Shown piece after piece: positions 17,887 through 26,613 of a stretch of DNA of 64,000 bases. The DNA comes from an uncultured Opitutia bacterium (lineage in GTDB: Bacteria > Verrucomicrobiota > Verrucomicrobiia > Opitutales > Opitutaceae). Positions within the stretch are counted from its first letter, which is position 1. Each line of letters begins with the position of its first letter. The stretch covers positions 186,001 through 250,000 of the forward strand of contig CAIRCN010000074.1 in the NCBI GenBank assembly GCA_903877135.1, in the 5' to 3' direction. Below the pieces are notes generated by a model. That model was not told the origin of the DNA. It worked only from the letters and a program-made list of their open reading frames with translations, and searched no databases. A program made the translations under genes and the position numbers.

Positions 17887-18411
17887 ATGCTCTCGAACAT
17901 TGTGATGACAGTGATCGGTGCCGACCGGCCCGGTCTGGTGCAACTGGTGGCGTCCTGCGTGGCCGACCACGGCGGTAACTGGCTCGAAAGCCGGATGTGC
18001 CATCTCGGCGGCGAATTCGCTGGCATCCTCCGCGTCGAGGTCGAGGCCGCGCGCCGGGACGAACTCGTGACGGCGCTGCGCCAGCTCGAAACCGTGGGAT
18101 TGCGTGTGATCATCCAGACCGCAGGCGGTGCCGCACCAGCATCAGCGGGATCGGTGGCGACGCTGGAGCTGGTCGGACACGACCGGCCAGGGATTTTGCG
18201 CAGCGTCTCAGGTGTGTTTGCGGCGCACGGCGTCAACGTCGAGGAACTCGCCTCCGAACGCGTGAGCGCCCCGATGGGCGGGGGCACGTTGTTTCAGGCT
18301 CGTGTCACGGTGATGGTGCCGGCGACGGCGAACCTCGCTGCTGTGCGCGCAGATCTCGAGAAAATTGCCGCCGACCTGATGGTGGACATCAGGCTGGACC
18401 GGAAGCCGTAG
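17887..18411 (+). CDS. GcvR-like double ACT-domain protein
   Basis: A 174-residue protein of two ACT domains: residues 5-78 (MTVIGADRPGLVQLVASCVA) and 88-172 (LELVGHDRPGILRSVSGVFA). The DRPG loops at the start of each domain are the usual ligand-binding turns. GcvR in E. coli represses the glycine-cleavage operon by binding GcvA, but GcvR-like proteins are widespread where GcvA is absent, so the partner is unknown here. Small-molecule sensing, probably of an amino acid, is the safe inference. It stands alone between the HNH gene and a convergent TPR gene. Confidence 0.82.
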   Translation: MLSNIVMTVIGADRPGLVQLVASCVADHGGNWLESRMCHLGGEFAGILRVEVEAARRDELVTALRQLETVGLRVIIQTAGGAAPASAGSVATLELVGHDRPGILRSVSGVFAAHGVNVEELASERVSAPMGGGTLFQARVTVMVPATANLAAVRADLEKIAADLMVDIRLDRKP

Positions 18412-18441
18412 TCAGTAGGCAATGGCCAAACTGCGATCTCG

Positions 18442-19299
18442 CTAATTCAATTTGGCGAGCGAGTCGGAGGCTGGCTTGAAGGCGGGGTCAAGTTTCAGGG
18501 CGGCTTCGTAGGCGGCGCGGGCGGCGGGTTTTTCGCCGCGCTTTTCGGCGAGGTTGCCTAGCCGCCAGTGTGCGGCGGCGTGCGGGGGTTCGTTTTTTCC
18601 GGGCGTGAGGGTGAGGCTGCGGCGGAGCGTCTGCTCGCCGCGGGCAAGGCGCTGGCCGGTCAGGGCGGCGAGGCGACCGATGGAGTAGAGCGCGAGATAG
18701 TTGTCGGGCGCGGTCTTCAGCGTCTCCTCGAAGAGGGCGAAGGCTTCGTCGTATTTCTTATCCGTGACGTAGAGCTGCGCGAGGACGGTGGCGCCCATGG
18801 TGGGGTTGCGTTTCCGGATTTCCGCGGCCTGCACGTAGGCCTTGGCCATGCTGCCGCCGGCAAAGCCGGGCGCCTGCTGGTGATAAGAGATCAGGCCGTT
18901 ACGGGCGTCGAGATTGTCGGGGTCGAGCGCGACGGCTTTCTCGAGAGCGGCGAGGCATTTTTTGGCGTAGCCGAGTTGGGAGAAGATGCTGGCAGTGCGC
19001 GCGGCCGTGCCGTAGGCGTCGCCGAGGTCGGCGAAATAGTCGGAGATGGTGGGTGCGAGGGTGGTGGCGAGTTCGAGCTGGCGGACGGCTTCGTCGGTGT
19101 CGTTGCGGCGCTCGGCGAGGAGGCCGAGATAGTAATGCGCCTCGGCATTGTTGGGCGTGGTAGCGGCGATCTGCTCGAAGGCGGCGCGGGCGGCGGGGAA
19201 TTTCTTGGCTTGAAAGAGCACGGCGGCGGCTTCGTTGGGGGTGGCGGCGCGCAGGAGCGCGGCGGTGCAGAGCAGCAGGAGGGGGAAGCTGGGCTTCAT
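18442..19299 (-). CDS. Exported TPR-repeat protein
   Basis: A 285-residue protein with a signal peptide (MKPSFPLLLLCTAALLRAAT, cleavage near residue 19) and at least five tetratricopeptide repeats, for example AEAHYYLGLLAERRNDTDEA, DNYLALYSIGRLAALTG and AAHWRLGNLAEKRGEKPAAR. No catalytic domain is present. TPR proteins of this kind act as periplasmic scaffolds. It lies downstream of the MacB-like permease in the same orientation, 99 bases away, so joint transcription is possible but not shown. Confidence 0.8.
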   Translation of the reverse strand: MKPSFPLLLLCTAALLRAATPNEAAAVLFQAKKFPAARAAFEQIAATTPNNAEAHYYLGLLAERRNDTDEAVRQLELATTLAPTISDYFADLGDAYGTAARTASIFSQLGYAKKCLAALEKAVALDPDNLDARNGLISYHQQAPGFAGGSMAKAYVQAAEIRKRNPTMGATVLAQLYVTDKKYDEAFALFEETLKTAPDNYLALYSIGRLAALTGQRLARGEQTLRRSLTLTPGKNEPPHAAAHWRLGNLAEKRGEKPAARAAYEAALKLDPAFKPASDSLAKLN

Positions 19300-19398
19300 C
19301 GGGAATAAAACAGCAGGTTTGCCGAAAGGTTGCGGCCGGCGAAGAAAAAAAAGCGAGGTTCGGCGACCCTGCCCGGCAAAATTATGGGCGGAGCGCGG

Positions 19399-20613
19399 CT
19401 ACTCGTAACGGAGGGCCTCGATCGGGTCGAGCAGCGAGGCTTTCCGCGCCGGGTAAAAACCAAAGACCACGCCGACGGCTGCGCTGAAGAGGAAGGCGAC
19501 GACCACGGCGAGGGGCGAGACGAGCGTGGGCCAATGGTTGATCTGCGAGAGCAGTTCCGACGCGCCGATGCCGAGCAAGATGCCGAGCGAGCCGCCGAAG
19601 GCGCTGAGCACGACGGCCTCGGTGAGGAACTGGAGTTGGATTTCGCGGCCGTGAGCGCCGACGGCGAGGCGGATGCCGATCTCGCGGGTGCGCTCGGTGA
19701 CGGACACGAGCATGATGTTCATAATGCCGATACCTCCGACGAGGAGGGACACCCCAGCGATGGCGCCGAGGAGGAGCGTCATGGTCTTGGAGGTGGCGGT
19801 GGCTGCCTGCGCGATCTCCTCCTGGTTGCGCACAGTGAAGTCGTCGGTCTGCTCGGTGGTGCGGTGTCGCTGGCGAAGGAGCGCGATGATATCGGCCTGG
19901 GCGACGGCGATGGCTTCAGCGCTGGCGGCCTGGACGTTGATGGAGCGGAGCATGGTCTGCCGGGCGACGCGTTTCATCGCGCTCGTGTAGGGGACGATGA
20001 CGAGGTCGTCCTGATCGGCGCCCTGGACGGAGAGGCCCTTGGCCGCGAGCACGCCGACGACCTTGAAGGGCTGGTTGCGGATGCGCAGGGTCTGGCCGAT
20101 AGGCGCGCCATCGGGGAAGAGTTGGGTGACGATGGTCTGGCCGACAATGCACACCTTCCCGACGCTGCGGATGTCGGAATCGGTGAACATGTTGCCGTCG
20201 GAAAGCGGCCACATGCGGATGGATAGGTAATCAGGGCCCTCGCCGAGGATCTGGGTGGACCAGTTGAGGCCGTTGGCGAGCACCTGAGCGCCCATGCGTA
20301 CCTCGGGGCTGACCGCGATCACGGTGGTGACCTCGCGCTGGATAGCGTCGGCGTCCTCGACGGTGAGGGTGCCGGCGCCGAACGAGCCGCTGCGCGCGCC
20401 GCCCTGGCTGATGCTGCCGGAGAAGACGAGGAGGACGTTTTCGCCGAGCGCGGCGATCTGGGCCTCGACCATGGATTTGGCGCCGTTGCCGATGCTCACC
20501 ATGGCGATGACGGCGCCGACGCCGATGATGATGCCGAGCGCGGTGAGGGTGGAGCGCATGGCGTTGCGCCGCAGGGCGCGGAAGGAGACGGTGAGCGTGG
20601 AGCCGATGCGCAT
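19399..20613 (-). CDS. MacB-type ABC transporter permease
   Basis: A 404-residue type VII ABC permease: one N-terminal helix (ALGIIIGVGAVIAMVSIG), a large periplasmic domain (about 45-270) and three C-terminal helices (LLGAIAGVSLLVGGIGIMNI, then AFGGSLGILLGIGASELL and VVVAFLFSAAVGVVFGFYPA). The ARKASLLDPIEALRYE ending is typical of FtsX/MacB permeases. It is the third gene of an adaptor-ATPase-permease operon. In tripartite systems such permeases power export of macrolides, peptides or lipoproteins together with an outer-membrane factor, which is not in the window. Confidence 0.9.
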   Translation of the reverse strand: MRIGSTLTVSFRALRRNAMRSTLTALGIIIGVGAVIAMVSIGNGAKSMVEAQIAALGENVLLVFSGSISQGGARSGSFGAGTLTVEDADAIQREVTTVIAVSPEVRMGAQVLANGLNWSTQILGEGPDYLSIRMWPLSDGNMFTDSDIRSVGKVCIVGQTIVTQLFPDGAPIGQTLRIRNQPFKVVGVLAAKGLSVQGADQDDLVIVPYTSAMKRVARQTMLRSINVQAASAEAIAVAQADIIALLRQRHRTTEQTDDFTVRNQEEIAQAATATSKTMTLLLGAIAGVSLLVGGIGIMNIMLVSVTERTREIGIRLAVGAHGREIQLQFLTEAVVLSAFGGSLGILLGIGASELLSQINHWPTLVSPLAVVVAFLFSAAVGVVFGFYPARKASLLDPIEALRYE

Positions 20614-20635
20614 GGAAAGTGGGCCGCGGGGCGGG

Positions 20636-21397
20636 TCAGCCGGTGAGTTTGGCTGCCACCTCGGCGTCGCGGAGGCGCTGCAATTCCTGCTCGGCGAAAA
20701 AGCGGTCGGCGACGGCGATGTCGCTTACGACGCGGCCGTCGCGCATGATGAGGTTGCGCTTGCAGTAGCGCGCGATGTCGAGCTCGTGTGTGACCATGAC
20801 GATGGTGATGCCTTGCTGGTTCAGGGTCTCGAACACGCCCAAGACCTCGACGGAGGTCTTGCTGTCGAGGTTGCCGGTGGGCTCGTCGGCGAGGAGCACC
20901 TGGGGGTTGTTGACGAGGGCGCGGGCGATGGCGACGCGCTGCTGCTGGCCGCCGGAGAGCTGGCTGGGGAAATGGTCGGCGCGGTCGGAGAGGCCGACGA
21001 TGTCGAGGCAGTGCAGTGCCTGCTCACGCAACTGCCGACCACTGACGCGGCGCGGGCCATAGAGCATGGGCAGCTCGACGTTTTCGAGCGCGGTGGTGCG
21101 GCTGAGGAGGTTGAAGCCTTGGAATACAAAGCCGAGCTTTTCGTTGCGTAGGTCGGCGAGCTCGTTGCGGTCGAGCTGGGAGACATCGACGCCGTCGAGC
21201 AGGTAGCGGCCGCGCGTCGGCCGGTCGAGGCAGCCGAGCGTGTTCATGAGGGTTGACTTGCCGGAGCCGCTCGCACCCATGATGGCCATGAACTCGCCCT
21301 TGTGCAGTTCGAGCGAGACGCCACGGACGGCGTGCACCTGCACTTCACCAGAGTCGTAGATTTTGTGGATGTCCTCGAGTTGGACGACGGCGGCCAT
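20636..21397 (-). CDS. MacB/LolD-type ABC transporter ATP-binding protein
   Basis: A 253-residue ATPase with Walker [10 protein letters not shown], signature [15 protein letters not shown], Walker [12 protein letters not shown] and the H-loop TH in [10 protein letters not shown]. The C-terminal extension of about 25 residues is charged. Spacing to the permease is 22 bases and to the adaptor gene 20 bases. Here the ATPase and permease are separate polypeptides, unlike the fused MacB of E. coli. Confidence 0.93.
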   Translation of the reverse strand: MAAVVQLEDIHKIYDSGEVQVHAVRGVSLELHKGEFMAIMGASGSGKSTLMNTLGCLDRPTRGRYLLDGVDVSQLDRNELADLRNEKLGFVFQGFNLLSRTTALENVELPMLYGPRRVSGRQLREQALHCLDIVGLSDRADHFPSQLSGGQQQRVAIARALVNNPQVLLADEPTGNLDSKTSVEVLGVFETLNQQGITIVMVTHELDIARYCKRNLIMRDGRVVSDIAVADRFFAEQELQRLRDAEVAAKLTG

Positions 21398-21417
21398 GGC
21401 GGTGGGGCGGTCGTGGC

Positions 21418-22833
21418 TCAGAAACCGCGGCGCGGGCCCGGGCCCTGCTGGCCGCCGCCGCCGAAGGGATTGGTGGCGGGCGCGGAACTGCTCTTGGCGC
21501 CCGGGATCACGACGGAGGTGATCACGAGGTCACCTTCCTTGAGGCCATCCAGCACCTCGGTCGAGGCGCCGTCGGTGATGCCGAGTTTTACGTTGGCGGG
21601 GACAGGGTGAGGGTTTTTCGGGTCGCTGCTGTCGAGGAGATAGAGCGTGCGTGTGACAACGGGGTTGTCGGCGGCCCGACCGCCGCCGAAACGGCCGGTG
21701 GGGAGTTCGAGGCCGCGCTGCTTGGCGAGTTCCTGCATGCGCGCAATCACCTCGGGCGTGGGCGGACCGTTGCCGCGCACGAAACCGGCGTCGCGAAATA
21801 ATTCCTGCACTTTCTGGCGGCGCTCTTCGTCTGTCATGGGTTTGGCGACGGGCGCGGCGGCGGTTTTGGCGTCAGTGGCTGCGGGTTTGGCCGCGGGCAA
21901 GAGGCTCTCGGGTATGCGGGCGCGCAGGGCGCTATTGGGCACTTTCAGCGTCGCGGCGCGGGTGGCGACGATGATCGAGGCGTTGGCCGTCATGCCGGGC
22001 TTGAGTTTCAGATCGTCGTTTCGCACCTCGATCATGGTGTCGTAGATCACGACGTTTTGCGTAGTTTTTGGGGAATTGCGGATCTGCCAGACGGCGCCGC
22101 GAAACTGCCGGTTCGGGTAGGCGTCGACGGTGAAGGTGACGCGCTGCTTCTCCTGGACACTGCCGATGTCAGCCTCGGAGACTGCGGCGTCGATTTGCAT
22201 GCTGCGCAGGTCGTTCACGATTTGGAATAGGACGGGAGCGTTGAGGTTGGCCGCGACCGTGTTGCCGACGTCGACGCTACGCGAGATCACCATGCCGTCG
22301 ATCGGGGAATGGATGTCGCAACGGGAGAGGTTGACCTTGGCGGTGTCGTAGTTCGCCTGCTGGATCATCACCTGCGCCTCGGCCTGGGCGAGCAGGGCCT
22401 CGGCGGTGTCGAGGTCGCTTTGGGCGATGAGATGGTGGGCGAACAGGTCGCGCTGGCGCTCGGCGGTGACTTTCTGGAGCGCGTAGTTGGCCTTGGCGTT
22501 GGCCAACTGGCCCTCGCTTTGCCTGAGCGCGGTCTGGTAGCTGGAGGGGTCGAGCTCGGCGAGCAACTGGTCCTTGGTCACGGCCGAGTTCCAATCGACG
22601 TAGAGCTTCGCGATGTTGCCCGAAATCTGGCTGCTGACATCAACCGTGGTGACCGCCTGGAGCGTGCCGGTGGTGGTGACGGTCTGCGTGAGGTCGCCGC
22701 GGGTGACAGGCGTGGTCGTGTATTCGGGTGCTTTGTCGGCGCTCTGCTGCCAGAAATACCAACCGCTCGCGGCGGCTGTGACGACTATGATAGCGAGGAC
22801 GACAAGTCCGCCGGAACTCTTGGTTTTGGCCAT
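21418..22833 (-). CDS. MacA-type periplasmic adaptor (membrane fusion protein)
   Basis: A 471-residue adaptor. The start MAKTKSSGGLVVLAIIVVTA gives the expected N-terminal membrane anchor; the frame extends further upstream but without adaptor-like sequence. After the anchor come a barrel-sandwich hybrid region, the coiled coil (AKANYALQKVTAERQRDLFA) and a beta-barrel (VGNTVAANLNAPVLFQIVND). A Pro/Ala/Lys-rich insertion at about residues 300-400 carries a DEERRQKVQELF helix not usual in MacA. A glycine-rich tail (NPFGGGGQQGPGPRRGF) is also unusual. First gene of the efflux operon. Confidence 0.88.
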   Translation of the reverse strand: MAKTKSSGGLVVLAIIVVTAAASGWYFWQQSADKAPEYTTTPVTRGDLTQTVTTTGTLQAVTTVDVSSQISGNIAKLYVDWNSAVTKDQLLAELDPSSYQTALRQSEGQLANAKANYALQKVTAERQRDLFAHHLIAQSDLDTAEALLAQAEAQVMIQQANYDTAKVNLSRCDIHSPIDGMVISRSVDVGNTVAANLNAPVLFQIVNDLRSMQIDAAVSEADIGSVQEKQRVTFTVDAYPNRQFRGAVWQIRNSPKTTQNVVIYDTMIEVRNDDLKLKPGMTANASIIVATRAATLKVPNSALRARIPESLLPAAKPAATDAKTAAAPVAKPMTDEERRQKVQELFRDAGFVRGNGPPTPEVIARMQELAKQRGLELPTGRFGGGRAADNPVVTRTLYLLDSSDPKNPHPVPANVKLGITDGASTEVLDGLKEGDLVITSVVIPGAKSSSAPATNPFGGGGQQGPGPRRGF

Positions 22834-23021
22834 AGGAGGAAATGAGCGTTCAGTTTTTGACGGGCCGGGCAAACCAATCCGACGAATTCTGCGGGACGGA
22901 AAGGACGCTGCGGCAGAGGGAAGACGCCGGGCCGAGGGGAAAGTAACGCGCCATCGCCGCGACCCGGAATTCTTGTTGCGTCGCGGGGCGGCTGAACGTT
23001 GTTTGCCGCGCACTTCCCACC

Positions 23022-24581
23022 ATGAAAATCCGCCACCTGCTCCTTGCCATGTTCATTTTTGGCCTCGCCCTCGCGCCGCTGCGCGCAGAAGAAGAGAAAA
23101 CCGGGCCGAAGACCGACAAGGTCCCGGAGAAGAAAGCCGACGAGAAGGAAAAGGATCCGGTGCTGTCGGTCACCGAGCACGAGATCACGATCGGCGGCAA
23201 GGTCATCAAATACCGCGCCACCGCGGGCTACCTCGTGCTCAAGGACGAAAAGGACAAGGCGCGTGCGAATATGTTTTTTGTCGCCTACACCAAGCTGGGC
23301 GAGAGCGACCCGGCGAGGCGCCCGCTGACGTTCTCTTTCAACGGCGGACCGGGCTCGGCGTCGGTTTGGCTGCACCTGGGCGCGCTTGGGCCGAAGCGGG
23401 TGGTGATGACCGACAAGGGCGAATCGCTGCCGCCGCCCTACAAATGGGTGGACAACGAGTATTCCTGGCTCGACCAGACGGACTTGGTGTTCATCGACCC
23501 GGTTTCGACGGGCTACAGCCGCGCGGCGAAGGGCATCGAGGCAAAACAGTTTCACGGTTTTACGGGCGACATTGAGTCGGTCGGGGAGTTCATCCGGCTC
23601 TGGACGACGCGGAACGCGCGCTGGGCGTCGCCGAAATTTCTCGTGGGTGAGAGCTACGGCACGACGCGCGCCGCGGGCCTCTCGGACTATCTCCAGCAGA
23701 AATATGACCTCTATCTGAACGGCATCATGCTCGTCTCCTCGATCATGAATTTCCAAACGGCGCTCTTCGCGCCGGGCAACGATCTGCCTTACCAGCTTTT
23801 CCTGCCGACCTACACGGCGGCGGCATGGTATCACGGCAAACTCAAGGGTGATCTGGCGAAGGACCTGCCAAAGGCGCTTGCACGCGCCGAGCAGTTCGTG
23901 ATCAAGGACTACTCGCTCGCGCTTATGCAGGGCGATGCGCTCCCGGCCACCGAGCGGAGCCGCATCGCGAAGGAACTCGTGGCGCTGACGGGTCTGCCGG
24001 AGGAATACGTGCTCAAACAGAATCTCCGGATCAATATTTTCGGCTTCGTCACCGAGTTGAAGAAGGATGAGAACCGCAACATCGGCCGGCTCGACAGCCG
24101 CATCGTCGGCATCGCCGACAACAACGGCGGCGGGCGCGGCGAGGGCGGGTTTTTCGACCCGAGCATGGAGGCGATCCTTGGCGGTTACGCGGCGGCGATG
24201 AACGACTACGCGCGCCGCGAGCTGAAATACGAGAGCGACCTGTCCTACGAACTTCTCACCAGCCGCGTGCAGCCGTGGAGCTACGCCAACGTCGAGAACC
24301 AGTATCTAAACGTTGCCGAGACACTGAAGCGCGCGATGACCAAGAACACGTTCCTGAAAGTCTGGATCGCGAACGGCTACTACGACCTTGCCACGCCCTA
24401 TTTCGCCACCGACTACACGGTGAAACACATGGGGCTCGACCCAGCGGTGCGCGGCAACCTGACGCTGACTTACTACGAGGCCGGCCATATGATGTATATC
24501 CACCGGCCCTCGCTGGCGAAGCTCAAGGCCGACGCCGACGCGTTTCTCGACGCGACGCTGAAATCGGCGAACGTGCGGTGA
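23022..24581 (+). CDS. Secreted S10-family serine carboxypeptidase
   Basis: A 519-residue protein with a signal peptide (about 1-22, ending PLRAEE) and a charged Lys/Glu linker. The S10 oxyanion segment FNGGPGSASVWLHLG, the nucleophile GESYGTTRAAG, the acid in NGYYDLATPY and the histidine in EAGHMMY complete the catalytic triad, in the usual order. The family removes C-terminal residues from peptides at acid pH. It is divergent from the efflux adaptor with 188 bases between, and stands alone. Confidence 0.92.
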   Translation: MKIRHLLLAMFIFGLALAPLRAEEEKTGPKTDKVPEKKADEKEKDPVLSVTEHEITIGGKVIKYRATAGYLVLKDEKDKARANMFFVAYTKLGESDPARRPLTFSFNGGPGSASVWLHLGALGPKRVVMTDKGESLPPPYKWVDNEYSWLDQTDLVFIDPVSTGYSRAAKGIEAKQFHGFTGDIESVGEFIRLWTTRNARWASPKFLVGESYGTTRAAGLSDYLQQKYDLYLNGIMLVSSIMNFQTALFAPGNDLPYQLFLPTYTAAAWYHGKLKGDLAKDLPKALARAEQFVIKDYSLALMQGDALPATERSRIAKELVALTGLPEEYVLKQNLRINIFGFVTELKKDENRNIGRLDSRIVGIADNNGGGRGEGGFFDPSMEAILGGYAAAMNDYARRELKYESDLSYELLTSRVQPWSYANVENQYLNVAETLKRAMTKNTFLKVWIANGYYDLATPYFATDYTVKHMGLDPAVRGNLTLTYYEAGHMMYIHRPSLAKLKADADAFLDATLKSANVR

Positions 24582-24588
24582 GCTGGGG

Positions 24589-26010
24589 TCAGCTCGAATG
24601 GGACAAAGCGGCAGTGCGCGCAGCAAAGTAGTCTTCGTAAAGCGCTCTGACTGGACCGCCGGTGGGATGGCGCACGAGCAGCGCGTCGAGCTGGCGGGCC
24701 GCTTCGGTCGCGATGTCCCAGCCGGCGAAATAAACGGTGTTGCGCACACCGAGCGCGGCAGCGGTGCTGACGAGCCGGTCGGTGCCGATGTGCCGGTCCA
24801 TCACGAGAGCTGGGTCGGTTGGATAGAGATAGGACTGGCTGGTGGGAACGTAGAGGATGCGTGCCGGGCCGAACATCTCGGTCCAGCGGTAAATAGGCCA
24901 GCGCGTCGCCGATTTCTCCTTCCAGGCATAGTGCCAAACGGCGACGCGCCATTGCGACGGCAGCTCGGCACGATAAGTTTCAACGTGCTCGTCCTGCCAC
25001 CAGCAGTTGGCCATGACGAGGTCGAGCGCAGGATTGTGCCGATGGCAGCGCGCGCCAAATTCACGTAGAAAGCACGCGAAGGCGCGGTTGTGCCAGGCGC
25101 GTCGCACCTGGAGTGGATCGAGCCGCAGGTCGCGGCCGGTCGCGTCGCGATAGGCGGCGAGAGATTCGGGATTGAAACGATCGGGATCGCTCTCCGTCGG
25201 GTGCACGGCGACGCCGTCGGCGTTGGGATAGAGTTCCAGCACCTCGTCGAGGATGTCGAAAATGTAGCGGCGCGTGAGTGGGTGCTCAAGGGCCAGACCG
25301 AAATGGTGGCAGGGCTGGCCCTCGGCGTTGAGCCGTGCGGCTTCGGGATTGGCGCGGCTGAAATCGCGTGCGTGTCCGTCGGTCGCGAACATGAGGTAAG
25401 TCTGCACGCCGTGCGCATGGCCATGGTCGATGAGTTCGCGGAGAAAGTTGTCGTGCACGTTGCGTGCGTGCCGGTCGCGGAGCTGCGGATAGAGGCGAGA
25501 CGGGTAGGCGAGGGTGTAGCCGTTCACGAGTGTCCAGAGGCGATTCATGCCGTGGGCGCCCATCCACTCGACCAGTGCTTTCCACTGGGCGAGCGTCCAC
25601 GCAGCGAGGGGATGAGTTTCGCGGCCGGTGATGATCGGATAATCTCCGCAGCCAAGAAAAACATAATAACCGGCCTCGTGTTCTGCGCGAACAGGCGCGG
25701 ATTCCGCTGCCAGAAAGTAATCGCGGCCAGTGATGCGCCGGCCCGCGTGCTCCGCCGACACCGCGAGCGCGTGAAAACCTGCGTGGGTGAGACGACCACG
25801 TAAACGAAAACCACCGTCCGGCAGGGCGACAGGAGCCACTGCAGTTGTGAAGCCCGGGAAGGTAAGGCTCAGGTTTGAAAGTGGCGCGGCGGGGTCTGTC
25901 TGCAGGACAACGTCGAATGAAAACTCGCCGTTCACCGTGCGCGACGCGGCGCGGACGAGCAACTCCTCAGCCGGGGCCAGCGGCGTAAGGAGTCCGTCAG
26001 GAGGGGGCAC
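24589..26010 (-). CDS. TIM-barrel protein resembling glycoside hydrolases, uncharacterised
   Basis: A 473-residue protein without a signal peptide. Residues 1-120 form a beta-rich N-terminal domain and 125-473 a probable TIM barrel with segments such as WKALVEWMGAHGMNRLWTLV, HAHGVQTYLMFATDGH, DGVAVHPTESDPDRF and LVMANCWWQDEHVETY. The acidic residues at strand ends (Asp of ATDG, Glu of HPTES) are candidate catalytic groups. It resembles glucuronidase- or hexosaminidase-like barrels in style, but no family is recognised. The GTG start overlaps the coaD end by 14 bases. Confidence 0.6.
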   Translation of the reverse strand: MPPPDGLLTPLAPAEELLVRAASRTVNGEFSFDVVLQTDPAAPLSNLSLTFPGFTTAVAPVALPDGGFRLRGRLTHAGFHALAVSAEHAGRRITGRDYFLAAESAPVRAEHEAGYYVFLGCGDYPIITGRETHPLAAWTLAQWKALVEWMGAHGMNRLWTLVNGYTLAYPSRLYPQLRDRHARNVHDNFLRELIDHGHAHGVQTYLMFATDGHARDFSRANPEAARLNAEGQPCHHFGLALEHPLTRRYIFDILDEVLELYPNADGVAVHPTESDPDRFNPESLAAYRDATGRDLRLDPLQVRRAWHNRAFACFLREFGARCHRHNPALDLVMANCWWQDEHVETYRAELPSQWRVAVWHYAWKEKSATRWPIYRWTEMFGPARILYVPTSQSYLYPTDPALVMDRHIGTDRLVSTAAALGVRNTVYFAGWDIATEAARQLDALLVRHPTGGPVRALYEDYFAARTAALSHSS

Positions 26011-26485
26011 TGGCGTAGGCGGCCTTCATGGCTTCGGCAACCTCGCGCGGGACGAAGTGCGAGACGTTGCCGCCGTATTTCGCCACCTGCTTGACGAGCG
26101 TCGAGCTGGTGTAGCTGAACTGCTCGTTGGGCATCACGAAGATCGTTTCAAGGCGCGGATCAAGGTGGCGGTTCATCAGCGCCATGTTAAACTCGAACTC
26201 GAAGTCCGACAGCGCGCGCAGGCCGCGGATAATGGCGTCGGCTCTCTGGGCATGGGCGAACTCGACCAGCAGGCCGCCGAAGATCATGGCGGTGACGTTG
26301 GGTAGTTTTTGAATGGTGGCCTGAACTAATGCGAGGCGTTGCGCCGGGGTGAAAAGGGGGCCTTTCCCGGGATTTTCGGCAACGGCGACGGTCACGTGAT
26401 CGAACAGCTTGGCGGCGCGCTTGAGCACGTCGAGGTGCCCGTAGGTAATAGGATCGAAAGTGCCAGGATAGATGCAGTGGCGCAT
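25997..26485 (-). CDS. coaD: Phosphopantetheine adenylyltransferase
   Basis: A 162-residue CoaD of normal length. The start MRHCIYPGTFDPITYGHLDV gives the nucleotidyltransferase T/HxGH motif (TFDPITYGH); IIRGLRALSDFEFEFNMALM and YTSSTLVKQVAKYGG complete the family pattern. It transfers AMP from ATP to 4'-phosphopantetheine in CoA synthesis. The downstream TIM-barrel gene starts inside its last codons, so the two are probably translated together, an odd pairing. Confidence 0.97.
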   Translation of the reverse strand: MRHCIYPGTFDPITYGHLDVLKRAAKLFDHVTVAVAENPGKGPLFTPAQRLALVQATIQKLPNVTAMIFGGLLVEFAHAQRADAIIRGLRALSDFEFEFNMALMNRHLDPRLETIFVMPNEQFSYTSSTLVKQVAKYGGNVSHFVPREVAEAMKAAYASAPS

Positions 26486-26613
26486 GATAGTGGGAACCGC
26501 AGCTAGGCACGAAAATCGCCGCGGGGAAAGCGGAGAATCATCCGGCGTGAGGTCGAGCCGCGGCAAAGCAGATTGCACTAGCGGCCGTGGTGCGGCAACG
26601 TCGCCGCTCTCGC

